Positions 1 through 9,711 are shown, counted from the first letter of the stretch. The stretch is 64,000 nt of DNA from an uncultured Clostridia bacterium (GCA_944384925.1 CALWVF010000032.1:1-64000), one strand, 5' to 3'. Translations and numbers: made by a program. Notes: a model not told the origin generated them from the letters alone.

Positions 1-6
1 TAAAAG

Positions 7-42
7 AAGAGACCGTTTCCTTTTCGGTCTCTTTTCTTTGCA
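7..42 (+). terminator. rho-independent terminator
   Basis: Arms agagaccg and cggtctct flank a short T-rich loop and are followed by a run of T. It ends a transcript entering from the left edge. Confidence 0.75.
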
Positions 43-779
43 TGTAAAAAGTTTCTTGATAGTCACCTTTTTAAATAGCTATTCTATGCAGGCAACTACC
101 AGATTTTACATTAACTGGGATAAAAAATATCTGATAAAATTATGCCTAAAATTGATGTAACAAGAAATTCTTTTACTCAAAAAGGAATAGTGGAGGAGAA
201 TTAAGTTTCATATAATCAATATTTATTTTAATATTCAAATTTATATTTTGTTCAACAAGCGTATTAAAAGTACTTACATTAGTATATTATGCCATATTAA
301 ATATTAAAGATTTATAAGGATACCGAAGGATAATAAAGTGGAAAAATAATATTTTTCATTTAGAATAGATATAAAAATGGATTTAAGTACGCTAGCCGAA
401 TTGGCATTTTATGAAATATAAAAGTCAAGAAAGAAAAAAGTTGATATAATTAACAAGATGATATATAGTCAGTTTACTATTTTTAATTGATATGCAAAGG
501 CTACGCTATAAAATTCATATTTGGAATTAAAAAGATATAAGTATGCTATAGATATTGCTATTGGCATATGTGATTTTTTTCATTATCTTTTTAAATATCT
601 TAGAAATTACGTTTTTATTGTACATTAAATATATAACATAAGTTTGTAACTGAACAACTAACTTATTAAATTATATTAAATTTTAGAATCTATTTTATAA
701 GATAATATACCTGATGAGTTTATTTTTAAAATTGATTTATATAATATTGCCTAAATAGTACATTTATTTTGAATTGTTG

Positions 780-808
780 TTGACAGAAAATAGGAAATTT
801 GGTAAAAT
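780..808 (+). promoter_or_regulatory. sigma-A type promoter
   Basis: TTGACA (780-785) and TAAAAT (803-808) are separated by 17 bases, about 40 bases upstream of the small secreted protein gene. Confidence 0.7.
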
Positions 809-846
809 AAGTTCGCAGCAAATATAAGAAGGGAGGAATTGGCAAG

Positions 847-1209
847 ATGAAGTTTAAAAGGATATTTTCTATTTTTATTTCAATGATTTTATTTGTTAGT
901 ATGATGTATATGGCAGAAACTACAACATATGCAGTGTCAAATTTAAGAGGTCAAATAATAGAAAAATGTATCAAGGATCCAACATATAAGTTTACGATTA
1001 CACAATATTTGCCTGATATAAGGATTAGTATACTTCTTGGTATTGATCAAGGTGTGATAGATTTAGATTCTCCAAAAGATAGTATAATCTGTTTACTTGG
1101 TATTGATGAGAGTACTTTTGACAGTTATTTTCATTCTACTGATACCGAAGAAATTTTAGACGATTTTTTCTCTTTATTAGATGATATCCAGTCGTATTTT
1201 GGAGTATAG
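847..1209 (+). CDS. small secreted protein of unknown function
   Basis: A 120-aa protein with a clear Sec signal peptide: a basic start (MKFKRIF), a hydrophobic core, and a likely cleavage after TTYA near residue 29. The mature part of about 90 residues is acidic. It contains the segment LLGID twice, in SILLGIDQG and CLLGIDEST, suggesting a short internal duplication. A GGGAGG ribosome site lies just upstream, the gene has its own promoter and its own terminator, and no partner gene is adjacent. I do not recognise the family. It is probably exported and acts outside the cell or at the wall. Confidence 0.75.
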   Translation: MKFKRIFSIFISMILFVSMMYMAETTTYAVSNLRGQIIEKCIKDPTYKFTITQYLPDIRISILLGIDQGVIDLDSPKDSIICLLGIDESTFDSYFHSTDTEEILDDFFSLLDDIQSYFGV

Positions 1210-1556
1210 GCTATATTTAATGGAATTTTAAAAGATAAATATTAGGTTATAGTTTAGATACTAAAAGATATCCACTAGATAAAATATTTGTGGATATTTT
1301 TGCTTTTAATAACACATTAAAAATATGTGAAATAAGCCTAGAATAATGTATTTGAGATCAATTTTACTACTTAAAGTTTTATTATGGTTTCTAATTATAT
1401 AGGCGAAATTTTTTACTTTTGTGTTATAATAAATAACAATGAATTATTATTTATGAATGTAAAAGGATTTTAATATCATTGTTATGGAGATATTTTACAT
1501 GTTATATTGCAGTATTTAAGATGTTATTTTAATGAATTTTATAAGGGATGGTTAGA
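1210..1556. other. intergenic stretch with terminator
   Basis: Apart from the hairpin terminator just after the small secreted protein gene, no open frame or RNA gene was seen here. Confidence 0.5.
1267..1303 (+). terminator. rho-independent terminator
   Basis: Arms GATATCCAC and GTGGATATT with an AT-rich loop, followed by T-rich sequence. It ends the small secreted protein transcript. Confidence 0.75.
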
Positions 1557-2807
1557 ATGGAAGTATTAAAAAACCTTAATAGGAAATTTTTATGCAAATT
1601 TTTATTATTATTTTCTGCACTTTTTATACTTGTAGATAGTGTAAGCACATTGCTATTTATCGATTATTTTAAGCTGCAGATGTTGCTATTGATACCCACT
1701 GATTCATTATCGCGAAATATAGTAATATTACTTATTAGATGTATTTTTGGAGTAATGGTTTCAGTACTATTTATTTATATATTTTCTATAATGAATAGTA
1801 ATAAAGATAAGTTCTCTGAACGTATATCTGGAAAAGCTAAAAATGCAATTTTTCTATTGATTCCTTGTATATGGTCTACTATAGTAGCTTATGAACTTTG
1901 CGAAAAACATAATGACTATAATTCAAGTATTTTTGTTAGGTTAAATTTACTCGGAATTATATTTTTAACATTATTTTTTTATGAACAAGCATTGATGTTT
2001 GCAGGATTGAATAAAAAAAATAATAAAGTAAAAATCCTTTGCTTTGGTGTTGGATTTTCAACAATCACATTGATTTATAATGTTTTTGCCTTGTGCACTA
2101 ATTTTTTGGCGAACTATTCATATCTTTTTAATAAGATGTTTTTTGTTTCTGGCATACTTTTATCTCTATATGTTTTTAGCTTCACTTTTCTTTTTTGTAG
2201 TAATGAATTTAATGCGAAAGTATATGATAATGTAAATAAAATACCTAAATTTGTAAAATCCTCATTTGAATGGGTTGATGACATAAGTGTGTCATTCCTT
2301 ATTGTGTTTATTATACTTACATATGTATTTCAGACATCTCGAGTAAGCGGAATCTCTATGGAACATACTTTACAAGATTCTGATAGATTGGTAATAAGTG
2401 ATTTTATGTATAAACCTAAGTGTGGAGATATTATAGTTGTTAATTTACATGGCACATTCAATGAAAGAATAATTAAAAGAGTTATTGCAACAAGTGGTCA
2501 AACGCTGAATATTGACTTTGATAAAAATCAGGTATTTGTAGATGGAGAATTATTAGATGAACCCTATGCAAGCACAAAAATGGAACCTAGAAATATAGTT
2601 CAAAGAAATTATGAAGAGGGAAGAACAATTGACAAATATGGAGATATCCCAGAGGTTATTCCAGAAGGTTATGTTTTTGTTATGGGAGATAATAGAGAGA
2701 ATTCATTGGATAGTCGCTACTCTGAAATAGGAGTTATTAATGAAAAGGATATAGTTGGAAAAGTCAATTTTAGATTTTTACCACTCAATAAGATGAAAAT
2801 ATTTTAA
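1557..2807 (+). CDS. signal peptidase I with long membrane N-terminus
   Basis: The last ~160 residues are a type I signal peptidase (S26). Box B reads SGISMEHTL with the catalytic Ser near residue 267, the general-base Lys sits near 307 in IIKRVIA, and box E reads GDNRENSLDSR. It would cleave Sec signal peptides outside the membrane. The enzyme is usually about 170-200 residues with one anchor, whereas this protein is 416 residues. The first ~260 hold several hydrophobic segments, probably five to seven membrane spans, with no family I recognise. The start at 1557 fits the AAGGG site about 9 bases upstream; an ATG at 1548 is in frame but touches that site. It is monocistronic. Confidence 0.85.
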   Translation: MEVLKNLNRKFLCKFLLLFSALFILVDSVSTLLFIDYFKLQMLLLIPTDSLSRNIVILLIRCIFGVMVSVLFIYIFSIMNSNKDKFSERISGKAKNAIFLLIPCIWSTIVAYELCEKHNDYNSSIFVRLNLLGIIFLTLFFYEQALMFAGLNKKNNKVKILCFGVGFSTITLIYNVFALCTNFLANYSYLFNKMFFVSGILLSLYVFSFTFLFCSNEFNAKVYDNVNKIPKFVKSSFEWVDDISVSFLIVFIILTYVFQTSRVSGISMEHTLQDSDRLVISDFMYKPKCGDIIVVNLHGTFNERIIKRVIATSGQTLNIDFDKNQVFVDGELLDEPYASTKMEPRNIVQRNYEEGRTIDKYGDIPEVIPEGYVFVMGDNRENSLDSRYSEIGVINEKDIVGKVNFRFLPLNKMKIF

Positions 2808-3045
2808 CGATAAAGGCAAGAAGATTTAATCATAAATTTTGCATAAATGATTCTCGATTTTATAATTGGATAAAACCTTTTAAAAATAAGTAATCCTACT
2901 TTTTGGAAAATATGTATTATTTTATGAGTAACAATAATATAGGGACACATAAAAAATAACTTAAATATTATGCATGTAAAATAAATTTATATTGATGTTA
3001 ATACTTCTTAAAAGGCTATTACACTACACCCTATATAATTTATGT

Positions 3046-3072
3046 AAACCACCATTTTAATGGTGGTTTTTT
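3046..3072 (+). terminator. rho-independent terminator
   Basis: Arms aaaccacc and ggtggttt around a short AT loop, followed by a T run. It lies immediately left of the IS remnant and may protect it from read-through, a common arrangement at IS200-type ends. Confidence 0.7.
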
Positions 3073-3082
3073 GTATATATAA

Positions 3083-3105
3083 AACCACGCGATAGTCGCG
3101 TGGTT
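3083..3105 (+). mobile_element. left-end hairpin of IS200/IS605-type element
   Basis: A perfect 10-base hairpin (AACCACGCGA, loop TAG, then TCGCGTGGTT) lies about 100 bases before the transposase start. Subterminal hairpins of this kind are bound by IS200-type TnpA. The assignment rests on the adjacent transposase remnant. A weaker hairpin (acacgt and acgtgt, 3686-3700) beyond the gene could mark the right end. Confidence 0.55.
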
Positions 3106-3204
3106 CAAAAAATCTTAAGAGTTGAGAAAAGCAAAAAAATTCCTTTGACATAATAAAAAATGTGGTTTGTCAACAGCATAGGAAACAAAGGGAGGATACT
3201 TAGG

Positions 3205-3658
3205 ATGAGTTTGAATGATATAAACAGTTTATCACTTACGAAATGAAATTTCAAGTATCATATAGTATTTATAACCAAGTACAGCAGAAAAGTGTTTTGC
3301 AAAGAGAAAAGAACTGCATTAGGGGAATATTAAGGAGTTATGTTAATGGAAAAGAACGAAAATAATAAAAGCAGGAGTATGTATAGATCATGTGTATATA
3401 CTTTTATGGATACCACCGAAATTAGTTATATCAATTTTCAAGGGATATGTAAAAGGTAAAGGTATTACAATGCTATATGAGTAATTTGGTGAATTGAAAT
3501 ATAAACATAGAAACAGAGAATTTTGGTGTAGAGAGTATTATGTAGACACGGAAGGCAAAAATACAAGCCGAATTGCGGAGCACATAAAAAATCAATTAAA
3601 ATAGGCTAATCTTGGAGAACAACTAACATTTGGCGAAAGGGAGCCATTTAAGAAATAA
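3205..3658 (+). pseudogene. tnpA: decayed IS200-type transposase (tnpA)
   Basis: Reading across frames gives a recognisable IS200 TnpA. The start is MSLNDINSLSLTK, then a TGA where the family has Trp, then NFKYHIVFITKYSRKVF; a frameshift follows after GEY, then VCIDHVYILLWIPPK, FKGYVKGKG, REFWCREYYVDTEGKN and QLTFGEREPFKK. The metal-binding HUH motif has decayed to HVY, while the catalytic-Tyr segment YYVDT is still readable. At least three nonsense codons and one or more frameshifts make it inactive. An intact GGAGG site precedes the ATG. No tnpB is recognisable downstream, so this was probably a TnpA-only element. Confidence 0.85.
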
Positions 3659-4415
3659 ATTTTATTGCAACTGACAGATCGACTTACACGTTTGACGTGT
3701 CACAAGAAACATAGAGTTTTGCTCACATATTAAATACTTCCAGTTTTAATGGGGGATGTTTATTTTAGATATTATGCTCTGGATTAAGGAGTAGTCGAAA
3801 ATTTTAGAAAAATTATAGAAAAGTATGTTTTTATATAAAAAAGAAAAAATCTTGTAGTTACTTAAGGAAAATCAACAAGAGAGCATTAGTAAAAGTGATA
3901 ATAAAATTCTAGCTCAAAAGATTAAACTATAAATATAATAGATGTAGTGTTTATATGTTTATATTGAGATGTAGAATAAAAGTACTTTAATATTAAAAAG
4001 AGTAAACATCATGAAAAATATGATGAAAATTCTATTACTTAAATGGGAATATTAGGAGAATGAACAGACAATATTCATATGTATAAACAAACATTTAAAT
4101 ATGAAATATTAGGAATAATAAAGTTAAAAAAGAATAAAAGTAGTTATTAGTACATATGCCGTGTGTGAATATAAATTATAATTATTAGATTATTAAAATG
4201 TTTATTATATTGCTGAAATTGCATTAATTATTATACACACAAATGTTGTAAGTTATAGTAAGTTTTAATATACATTTTTAATGTTTATGAGATTAATTTA
4301 TAATAAATAAAGTAATTATTTACATAAGCTCAATAAAATGCTAAACTTAAATAGCAGAAGAATCTAACAACCCTCTAAATAATTATATTAATTTTTTAAG
4401 GAGAGAATGATAGAC
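3659..4415. other. decayed intergenic stretch
   Basis: Very AT-rich with frequent stops in all frames. I found no convincing gene or RNA. Short Lys-rich fragments near 3820-3940 may be remains of an older gene but match nothing I can name. Confidence 0.4.
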
Positions 4416-5516
4416 ATGTTGAAGCAAAAAAAGATTTTTACAGTTTTTTTAGTAATTTTAAACGTAGTTTTTTTTGTTCTGCCAGTGAATTCATATGCCT
4501 ATGAGTCAAGACATAGTTTTGGTAATAGTAATAATAAAAAGACTATTGCAATACTTACAAGCGGAGGAGATTCGCCTGGAATGAATGCTGTTATTAGGGC
4601 GTTTACCAAAACAGCTATTTCTATGGGAATGAAGGTTATTGGAATTAGACATGGGTATGAAGGACTACTAAATAAGGATTTTATTGAGTTAGACCTAGAA
4701 ACTGTTTCTGGAATAAGTTGCTTAGGTGGAACTATATTACACTCTTCTAGAAGCAAAGAATTTAATACACCTGAAGGTGTAAAAAAAGCAGCTGATATTT
4801 GTAATGAGTATGGAATAGATGGGATAGCTGTAATAGGGGGAGATGGTTCATTTAGAGGAGCAAGGGATTTAACTAATGCTGGAATTTCATGTATTGGAAT
4901 ACCGGGAACAATAGATAATGATATAAAATGTACCGACTACACAATAGGGTTCGATACTGCAATGAATACAGCTTTAGAACTTATTGATAGGATAAGAGAT
5001 ACATCAAAATCTCATGATAGGTGTTTTGTGATTGAAGTGATGGGATTGAGATGTGGAGACATAGCGCTACAAACAGGCCTTGCAAGTGAAGCAAATGTTA
5101 TACTTGTACCTGAAATAGAATACGACTTTCAAAAAGATGTTATTGATCGGATAAAAGCTGCCAAGCTTAATGGAGAAAGCCATTTTATTGTAATAGTAGG
5201 TGAAGGTGTTGGTGGTGTTTCTAAAATATCGAAACATTTTGAAATAGCGGAAGATATACAGGCAGAGACTGGGATAGAAACAAGGTACTTAGTTTTTGGA
5301 CATTTACAAAGAGGCGGGGCACCCACAATAAAGGATAGAATAGTGGCCTCGAAAATGGGAATTCATGCTGCTAAGATTTTAAATGAAGGAAAAGAAAATA
5401 GAGTTATTGCACAAAAAAATGGAAAGATAATAGATATTGATATAACTGAAGCTTTAGAAATGGATAGACCCTTTAACTATGAACTATATGATGAAGCTTT
5501 AATACTTGGGCAATAG
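4416..5516 (+). CDS. phosphofructokinase with Sec signal peptide
   Basis: After residue ~42 this is a complete ATP-type 6-phosphofructokinase (PfkA family): TSGGDSPGMNA, GGTILHSSR, GGDGSFRGA, PGTIDNDI with the catalytic Asp, SHDRCFVIEVMG, GEGVGG, ETRYLVFGHLQRGG. GGDGS and PGTID point to ATP rather than pyrophosphate as donor. The Arg of the usual MGR motif is Leu here. In front lies a textbook signal peptide (MLKQKK, a long hydrophobic core, then VNSYA) and a short polar linker, which PfkA proteins do not have. The start at 4416 has AAGGAGAG at good spacing; an ATG at 4407 is too close. Glycolysis is cytoplasmic, so export would be puzzling. An N-terminal membrane anchor or a recent fusion are alternatives. 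Confidence 0.85.
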   Translation: MLKQKKIFTVFLVILNVVFFVLPVNSYAYESRHSFGNSNNKKTIAILTSGGDSPGMNAVIRAFTKTAISMGMKVIGIRHGYEGLLNKDFIELDLETVSGISCLGGTILHSSRSKEFNTPEGVKKAADICNEYGIDGIAVIGGDGSFRGARDLTNAGISCIGIPGTIDNDIKCTDYTIGFDTAMNTALELIDRIRDTSKSHDRCFVIEVMGLRCGDIALQTGLASEANVILVPEIEYDFQKDVIDRIKAAKLNGESHFIVIVGEGVGGVSKISKHFEIAEDIQAETGIETRYLVFGHLQRGGAPTIKDRIVASKMGIHAAKILNEGKENRVIAQKNGKIIDIDITEALEMDRPFNYELYDEALILGQ

Positions 5517-5895
5517 AAGATATAAATATATAGGTTTTTCTGCACAAAAAATCTTAGATCAAAAATGATATAATTTTAATTATTAAAGATATAGCGATAT
5601 TTTATTGTGATGTAAGTTTACTGGGTTCTTCTATGTAAAAAAAGTCTTATTTTTGATTATTTAGAACCTTAGAGTTCATTAGGACTCTAAGGTTGATTAA
5701 TTCAGACAAAAAACATAGAATATACTAATAAATATTTTCATTGTATACAAAATATTATAATTATATTTGTATTAAAACATAAAATTTGAATATTAGAATA
5801 GACTTATTATTATGGATATATTATAATTATAATATAGAAAAATACTGAAGTTAAACATTTTTAGTATAATATACAAATAGCGAGGAGCTGTATAA
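5517..5895. other. intergenic stretch with inverted repeat
   Basis: No gene was found. It contains an 11-base inverted repeat, AACCTTAGAGT and ACTCTAAGGTT (5665-5694), without a following T run. This may be a weak terminator for the phosphofructokinase gene or a protein-binding site. Confidence 0.45.
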
Positions 5896-7920
5896 ATGAA
5901 AAAGAAAATATTGTTATCTATATTATTGATATCATTTTTGTCCGTTTTAATAGTTGGATTTTTTTCCTTATTCCAAGTTGTTCGTGTAAAAGAGGAAATA
6001 AAAGGAATTCAACAAAGAGAGATAGGACAATTATATAAAACAAATTCGCAAATTATAAAAAATAGTACAAAAAGTTCAATTAAAATGCTTGCCGAAGAGG
6101 AAGCTAATAATATAAATGATAATTTTGAGCGTGTAGGAAGCAATATTAATATGCTAAAAAATGTTTTAACTCAATTATATGAATCTGGTAACAATGTTCA
6201 TTCTCAATTTAATGATCAGGATTATATATATTACTTTGAAGATACTAACTATGAAGCAATAAAAAATGAATTTAACAGAATAAAGTCTATAAGAGACACG
6301 ATTAGTTCTATGGTAAATGAATATACAGATACACATATATACTACGTTAGTGAGAGTGGCTTTGTATTAAACTTATTGGATTTAGAGGAAAACATTTATG
6401 AAGGACAAGACTTAAAGTCTCAAAATTGGTATAAAGGTGCTATAGAAAAGAACGGAATGTATTGGACAGAAGTATACAAGGATTTATTAACTGATAATTT
6501 GGTTATAACTTGTTCAATGCCAATTTATGATCCACATGGCAATTTGAAAGGGGTAATTGCAGAAGATTTTGTTTTGGATTTTGTCTGTAGGGAAGTATTA
6601 AAACCATCTATAGCAATAATTAATTATGCATTTTTATCTGCTAGTAATAGTGAATTTATAATAGGATCTGATGAATTTTTAACCGATATGGATTTTTTAG
6701 GAGATTTAAAAGAATCATATTTTGAATATGTTAAAAATAATATAGATGAAGGAGTATATATTGGCAGCAATATTATTATTGGTTATAGTAAAGTAACTAC
6801 TTCAGACTGGATAGTATCCTTAGTTTTTGATTATAACCAAGTGGTAAGCCCTATAGAAGAAATTGGTACGTCTATAAATGAAACTCATCAGCATATAATA
6901 AATGCACTAGAGGTAACAATTATTATAACATTAATTATATATATTATATTTTTAATTTCTTTAATAATAGTAGTTTTATTCTCATCATCTAAGCTTAGTA
7001 AATCTATAACAGAACCATTGGATGTGTTGTCTCAAGGAGCAAAAATGATTGGAAATGGTGATTTAAGTCATAAAATTATTGTTGATTCTAATGATGAAAT
7101 AGGAGAGCTGGCAGATACATTTAATGTTATGACAGATGAGCTGCAGGGATATATAGAAAATATAAAAGTTATAACTTCTCAAAAAGAACGTATTGAAGTA
7201 GAACTTAAAATTGCCAATACTATACAATTGTCGATGATGCCATCTGACTTTCCAGATAAAGAGAAGTTTGAAATTTATGCAAATGTGAAGCCGGCTAAAT
7301 CAGTTGGAGGAGATTTCTATGACTTTTTCTATATAGATGAAAATCATATAGCGATTGTTATGGCGGATGTATCTAGTAAGGGAATACCAGCTGCATTATT
7401 TATGGTTGAAGCTAAAAACACTATTAAAGAAGAAGCTCAAAGAGGTAACTCGCCTAAGATTATACTCGAAAATACAAATAATAAATTATGTGAAAATAAT
7501 AAAGCTAATATGTTTGTTACAGCATTTATCGGAATATTAGATATAAGAAATGGAAACTTTATTTATGCTAATGCAGGCCATAATCCACCATTGCTGAGAA
7601 GAAACCAAAAGACTTTTGAGTATATGAAATTGAAGAAAAACTTTATTCTTGCAGGTATTGATAACATAAAATATAGCGAAGATGTAATAAATCTTAAATC
7701 AGGTGATATACTTTATCTTTATACAGATGGAGTTACAGAGGCACTGAATATTCAGCAAGAATTATTCTCCGAGGTACGTTTAGCTAATTGTTTAAATAAA
7801 ATTGATCCTAGAATTCATTTAAAGGATATACTCAATGCTGTTAGTGCTGAGATTAATAAATTTTCTAATGGTGCTGAACAAGCTGATGATATAACTATGC
7901 TAATATTGAGAATAAAGTAG
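5896..7920 (+). CDS. membrane sensor with PP2C-type (SpoIIE/RsbU) phosphatase
   Basis: A 674-aa signalling protein with a transmembrane helix at ~5-27, an extracellular sensor of about 280 residues resembling a dCache domain, and a second membrane span at ~335-365. A HAMP domain follows (SKSITEPLDVLSQGAKMIGNGD), then a short coiled coil and a C-terminal PPM/SpoIIE phosphatase. The metal-binding motifs are visible: GGDFYDFF, MADVSSKGIPA, YLYTDGVTEA and EQADDITMLIL. Proteins of this build dephosphorylate anti-sigma antagonists in partner-switching systems in response to an external ligand. No antagonist or anti-sigma gene is adjacent, so its target is unknown. It has a GGAG ribosome site and appears monocistronic. 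Confidence 0.85.
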   Translation: MKKKILLSILLISFLSVLIVGFFSLFQVVRVKEEIKGIQQREIGQLYKTNSQIIKNSTKSSIKMLAEEEANNINDNFERVGSNINMLKNVLTQLYESGNNVHSQFNDQDYIYYFEDTNYEAIKNEFNRIKSIRDTISSMVNEYTDTHIYYVSESGFVLNLLDLEENIYEGQDLKSQNWYKGAIEKNGMYWTEVYKDLLTDNLVITCSMPIYDPHGNLKGVIAEDFVLDFVCREVLKPSIAIINYAFLSASNSEFIIGSDEFLTDMDFLGDLKESYFEYVKNNIDEGVYIGSNIIIGYSKVTTSDWIVSLVFDYNQVVSPIEEIGTSINETHQHIINALEVTIIITLIIYIIFLISLIIVVLFSSSKLSKSITEPLDVLSQGAKMIGNGDLSHKIIVDSNDEIGELADTFNVMTDELQGYIENIKVITSQKERIEVELKIANTIQLSMMPSDFPDKEKFEIYANVKPAKSVGGDFYDFFYIDENHIAIVMADVSSKGIPAALFMVEAKNTIKEEAQRGNSPKIILENTNNKLCENNKANMFVTAFIGILDIRNGNFIYANAGHNPPLLRRNQKTFEYMKLKKNFILAGIDNIKYSEDVINLKSGDILYLYTDGVTEALNIQQELFSEVRLANCLNKIDPRIHLKDILNAVSAEINKFSNGAEQADDITMLILRIK

Positions 7921-7966
7921 TGTTATTAATACAATGATTAATTATGTTAATGTAATTTAAAAACAC

Positions 7967-7999
7967 AAACAGAGTCTGGTTATATCAGACTCTGTTTTA
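7967..7999. terminator. bidirectional terminator
   Basis: Arms AACAGAGTCTG and CAGACTCTGTT have A-rich sequence on one side and T-rich on the other. It serves the sensor phosphatase and the convergent rubrerythrin gene. Confidence 0.8.
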
Positions 8000-8039
8000 A
8001 ATTAAAGTACTTTATTTGGAAAAATTTATGTTATTATAT

Positions 8040-8579
8040 TTAAAAATATCTTTTAAGTAAACCTTTAAATCCAGCACCATGCCTTGCTTCATCTTTTGCC
8101 ATTTCATGAACAGTATCGTGAATTGCATCATATCCTAATTCCTTAGCACGTTTAGCTATTTCTAATTTTCCAGAGCATGCTCCAGTTTCAGCTTCTAATC
8201 GCATTTCAATATTTTTCTTTGTACTGCTTGTTAAAATTTCACCTAACAATTCAGCAAACTTAGCAGCATGTTCAGCTTCTTCAAAAGCATATCTTTTAAA
8301 AGCTTCAGCTATTTCAGGATAACCCTCTCTATCTGCTTGGCGGCTCATTGCCAAATACATACCAACTTCACAGCATTCGCCATTAAAGTTTGCGACAAGA
8401 CCTTCATAAATTTCCTTATCTACATCTTTGGCACTGCCTAATTCATGTTGACAAGCAAAACTTGAATTTTCTGAAACCTCCTTAAACTTAGACTTAGGAG
8501 CTTTACATTGAGGGCATACATCAGGAGCTTCATTGCCTTCATGTACATATCCACATATAGAACATACAAATTTTTTCAT
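8040..8579 (-). CDS. reverse-type rubrerythrin
   Basis: A 179-aa protein with an N-terminal rubredoxin-like Fe(Cys)4 domain ([10 protein letters not shown], then [11 protein letters not shown]) followed by a ferritin-like four-helix domain. The diiron ligands are in EEAEHAAKF and KDEARHG. The rubredoxin-first order is that of reverse rubrerythrins, which in clostridia reduce hydrogen peroxide and oxygen with electrons from NADH through rubredoxin reductase. The length matches that class. It has a GGAGGAAT ribosome site, is transcribed alone, and is convergent with the sensor phosphatase. The role in oxidative-stress defence is inferred from the family. Confidence 0.9.
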   Translation of the reverse strand: MKKFVCSICGYVHEGNEAPDVCPQCKAPKSKFKEVSENSSFACQHELGSAKDVDKEIYEGLVANFNGECCEVGMYLAMSRQADREGYPEIAEAFKRYAFEEAEHAAKFAELLGEILTSSTKKNIEMRLEAETGACSGKLEIAKRAKELGYDAIHDTVHEMAKDEARHGAGFKGLLKRYF

Positions 8580-8737
8580 AGTTATTCCTCCATAAATTTT
8601 AAAATATTTACGTTTATTATATTATCACTAAGTGAAAAATTTGTAAACTTATTTTTATATTAGTTATATTTATTTATAAGGTTATATATAAATAGGTGTA
8701 GGGAATGTGTTAATTATGTTAGAAGGTGCTTATTTTC

Positions 8738-9619
8738 ATGTATGTTACTTTAAAATGGAATAATAAAATAACTATTTCTATTTGTGCAATGGTTTTTTTA
8801 GCGATTTTTTTAACAATTAATTCATTTTTTGTTAAATCGAACGAGGTTTCTATAGATACTGAAGTAGATTATATAAATTTACCAATAATAATGTATCATG
8901 GTTTATTAAAAGATAAAAAAAGACTAGGTCCATATGTAATATCTGTTGATACCTTTGAGAAAGATTTAAAATATTTGAAGGAAAAGGGTTACAAAACCAT
9001 ATTTATGAAGGATTTAATAGATTATGTTTATGAGGGGGAATGTTTGCCGGAAAAACCGATAATTATAACTTTTGATGATGGTTATTATAATAATTATCTT
9101 TATGCTTATAGTCTTGCAAAGAAATATGAAAGCAAAATAGTTATATCTCCTATAGGTCTGTATATAGATAAGTATAGTGAAATAGACGACAAAAATCCTC
9201 TGTATGCTCATATTACTTGGGATAATATAACTGAAATGGTTGAATCTGGATATGTTGAAGTTCAAAATCACTCTTATAACATGCATAACAATAAAGCAGG
9301 AAGGAACGGGAGCAAGAAAAAAAGCAAAGAAAGCATAAAAGAGTATAAAAAGTTTTTTTCCAATGATGTAATGAAAATGCAGAATTTAATGAAAGAGCAT
9401 ATAGGAATAAGTCCAACTACTTTTACCTATCCATTTGGAGCAATTAGTAAGGAGTCCGTTGATATATTAAAAGAATTAGGATTTAAAGCAACTTTAACCA
9501 GCGAGCAGAAGATGAATAAAATTTATAAAAATACCGATGACCTATATGGCCTATATAGGTTTGTGCGACCAAATGGCATAAGTACAAAAGAATATTTTGA
9601 AAAGATAGGCTGCAAGTGA
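8738..9619 (+). CDS. membrane-anchored polysaccharide deacetylase
   Basis: A NodB-type carbohydrate esterase of about 294 residues. One N-terminal membrane span (residues ~8-28) would anchor it outside the cell. Motif 1 is TFDDGYYNNY with the catalytic and metal-binding Asp, motif 2 is the metal-binding HSYNMH, and TYPFG forms the later substrate-groove motif. Substrates in this family are N-acetyl sugars in peptidoglycan or other surface glycans; the exact substrate cannot be read from sequence. The start at 8738 has AGAAGGTG at suitable spacing; an in-frame GTG at 8726 overlaps that site. Transcribed singly, upstream of proS. Confidence 0.85.
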   Translation: MYVTLKWNNKITISICAMVFLAIFLTINSFFVKSNEVSIDTEVDYINLPIIMYHGLLKDKKRLGPYVISVDTFEKDLKYLKEKGYKTIFMKDLIDYVYEGECLPEKPIIITFDDGYYNNYLYAYSLAKKYESKIVISPIGLYIDKYSEIDDKNPLYAHITWDNITEMVESGYVEVQNHSYNMHNNKAGRNGSKKKSKESIKEYKKFFSNDVMKMQNLMKEHIGISPTTFTYPFGAISKESVDILKELGFKATLTSEQKMNKIYKNTDDLYGLYRFVRPNGISTKEYFEKIGCK

Positions 9620-9711
9620 TTTTTTGTGGTTGAAAATGTGTTTATGTAATTATATAATATACTTAAGTCTTTAAGTATTTACTCTTATTTATATCGGAAG
9701 GTGAAGGATAA

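Larger units (their letters stand above)
1..846. other. gene-free AT-rich stretch
   Basis: No open frame with a credible start and ribosome binding site was found on either strand. It begins with a rho-independent terminator belonging to something left of the window and ends with the promoter of the small secreted protein. The rest is AT-rich DNA with many stops and may be decayed sequence like that at 2.8-4.4 kb. Confidence 0.5.
2808..3204. other. intergenic stretch before IS remnant
   Basis: No coding sequence was found. The stretch holds a terminator hairpin near 3046 and the left-end hairpin of a decayed IS200-type element at 3083-3105. Confidence 0.5.

Noticed and set aside
3700-4100. 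Possible tnpB remnant behind the decayed tnpA
   Set aside because: Short Lys-rich fragments can be read, but no TnpB motif (RuvC-like Asp/Glu or zinc ribbon) could be identified.
4416-5516. Pyrophosphate-dependent phosphofructokinase
   Set aside because: The sequence has GGDGS and PGTIDND, the ATP-type residues, not GGDDS and PKTIDND of the pyrophosphate enzymes.
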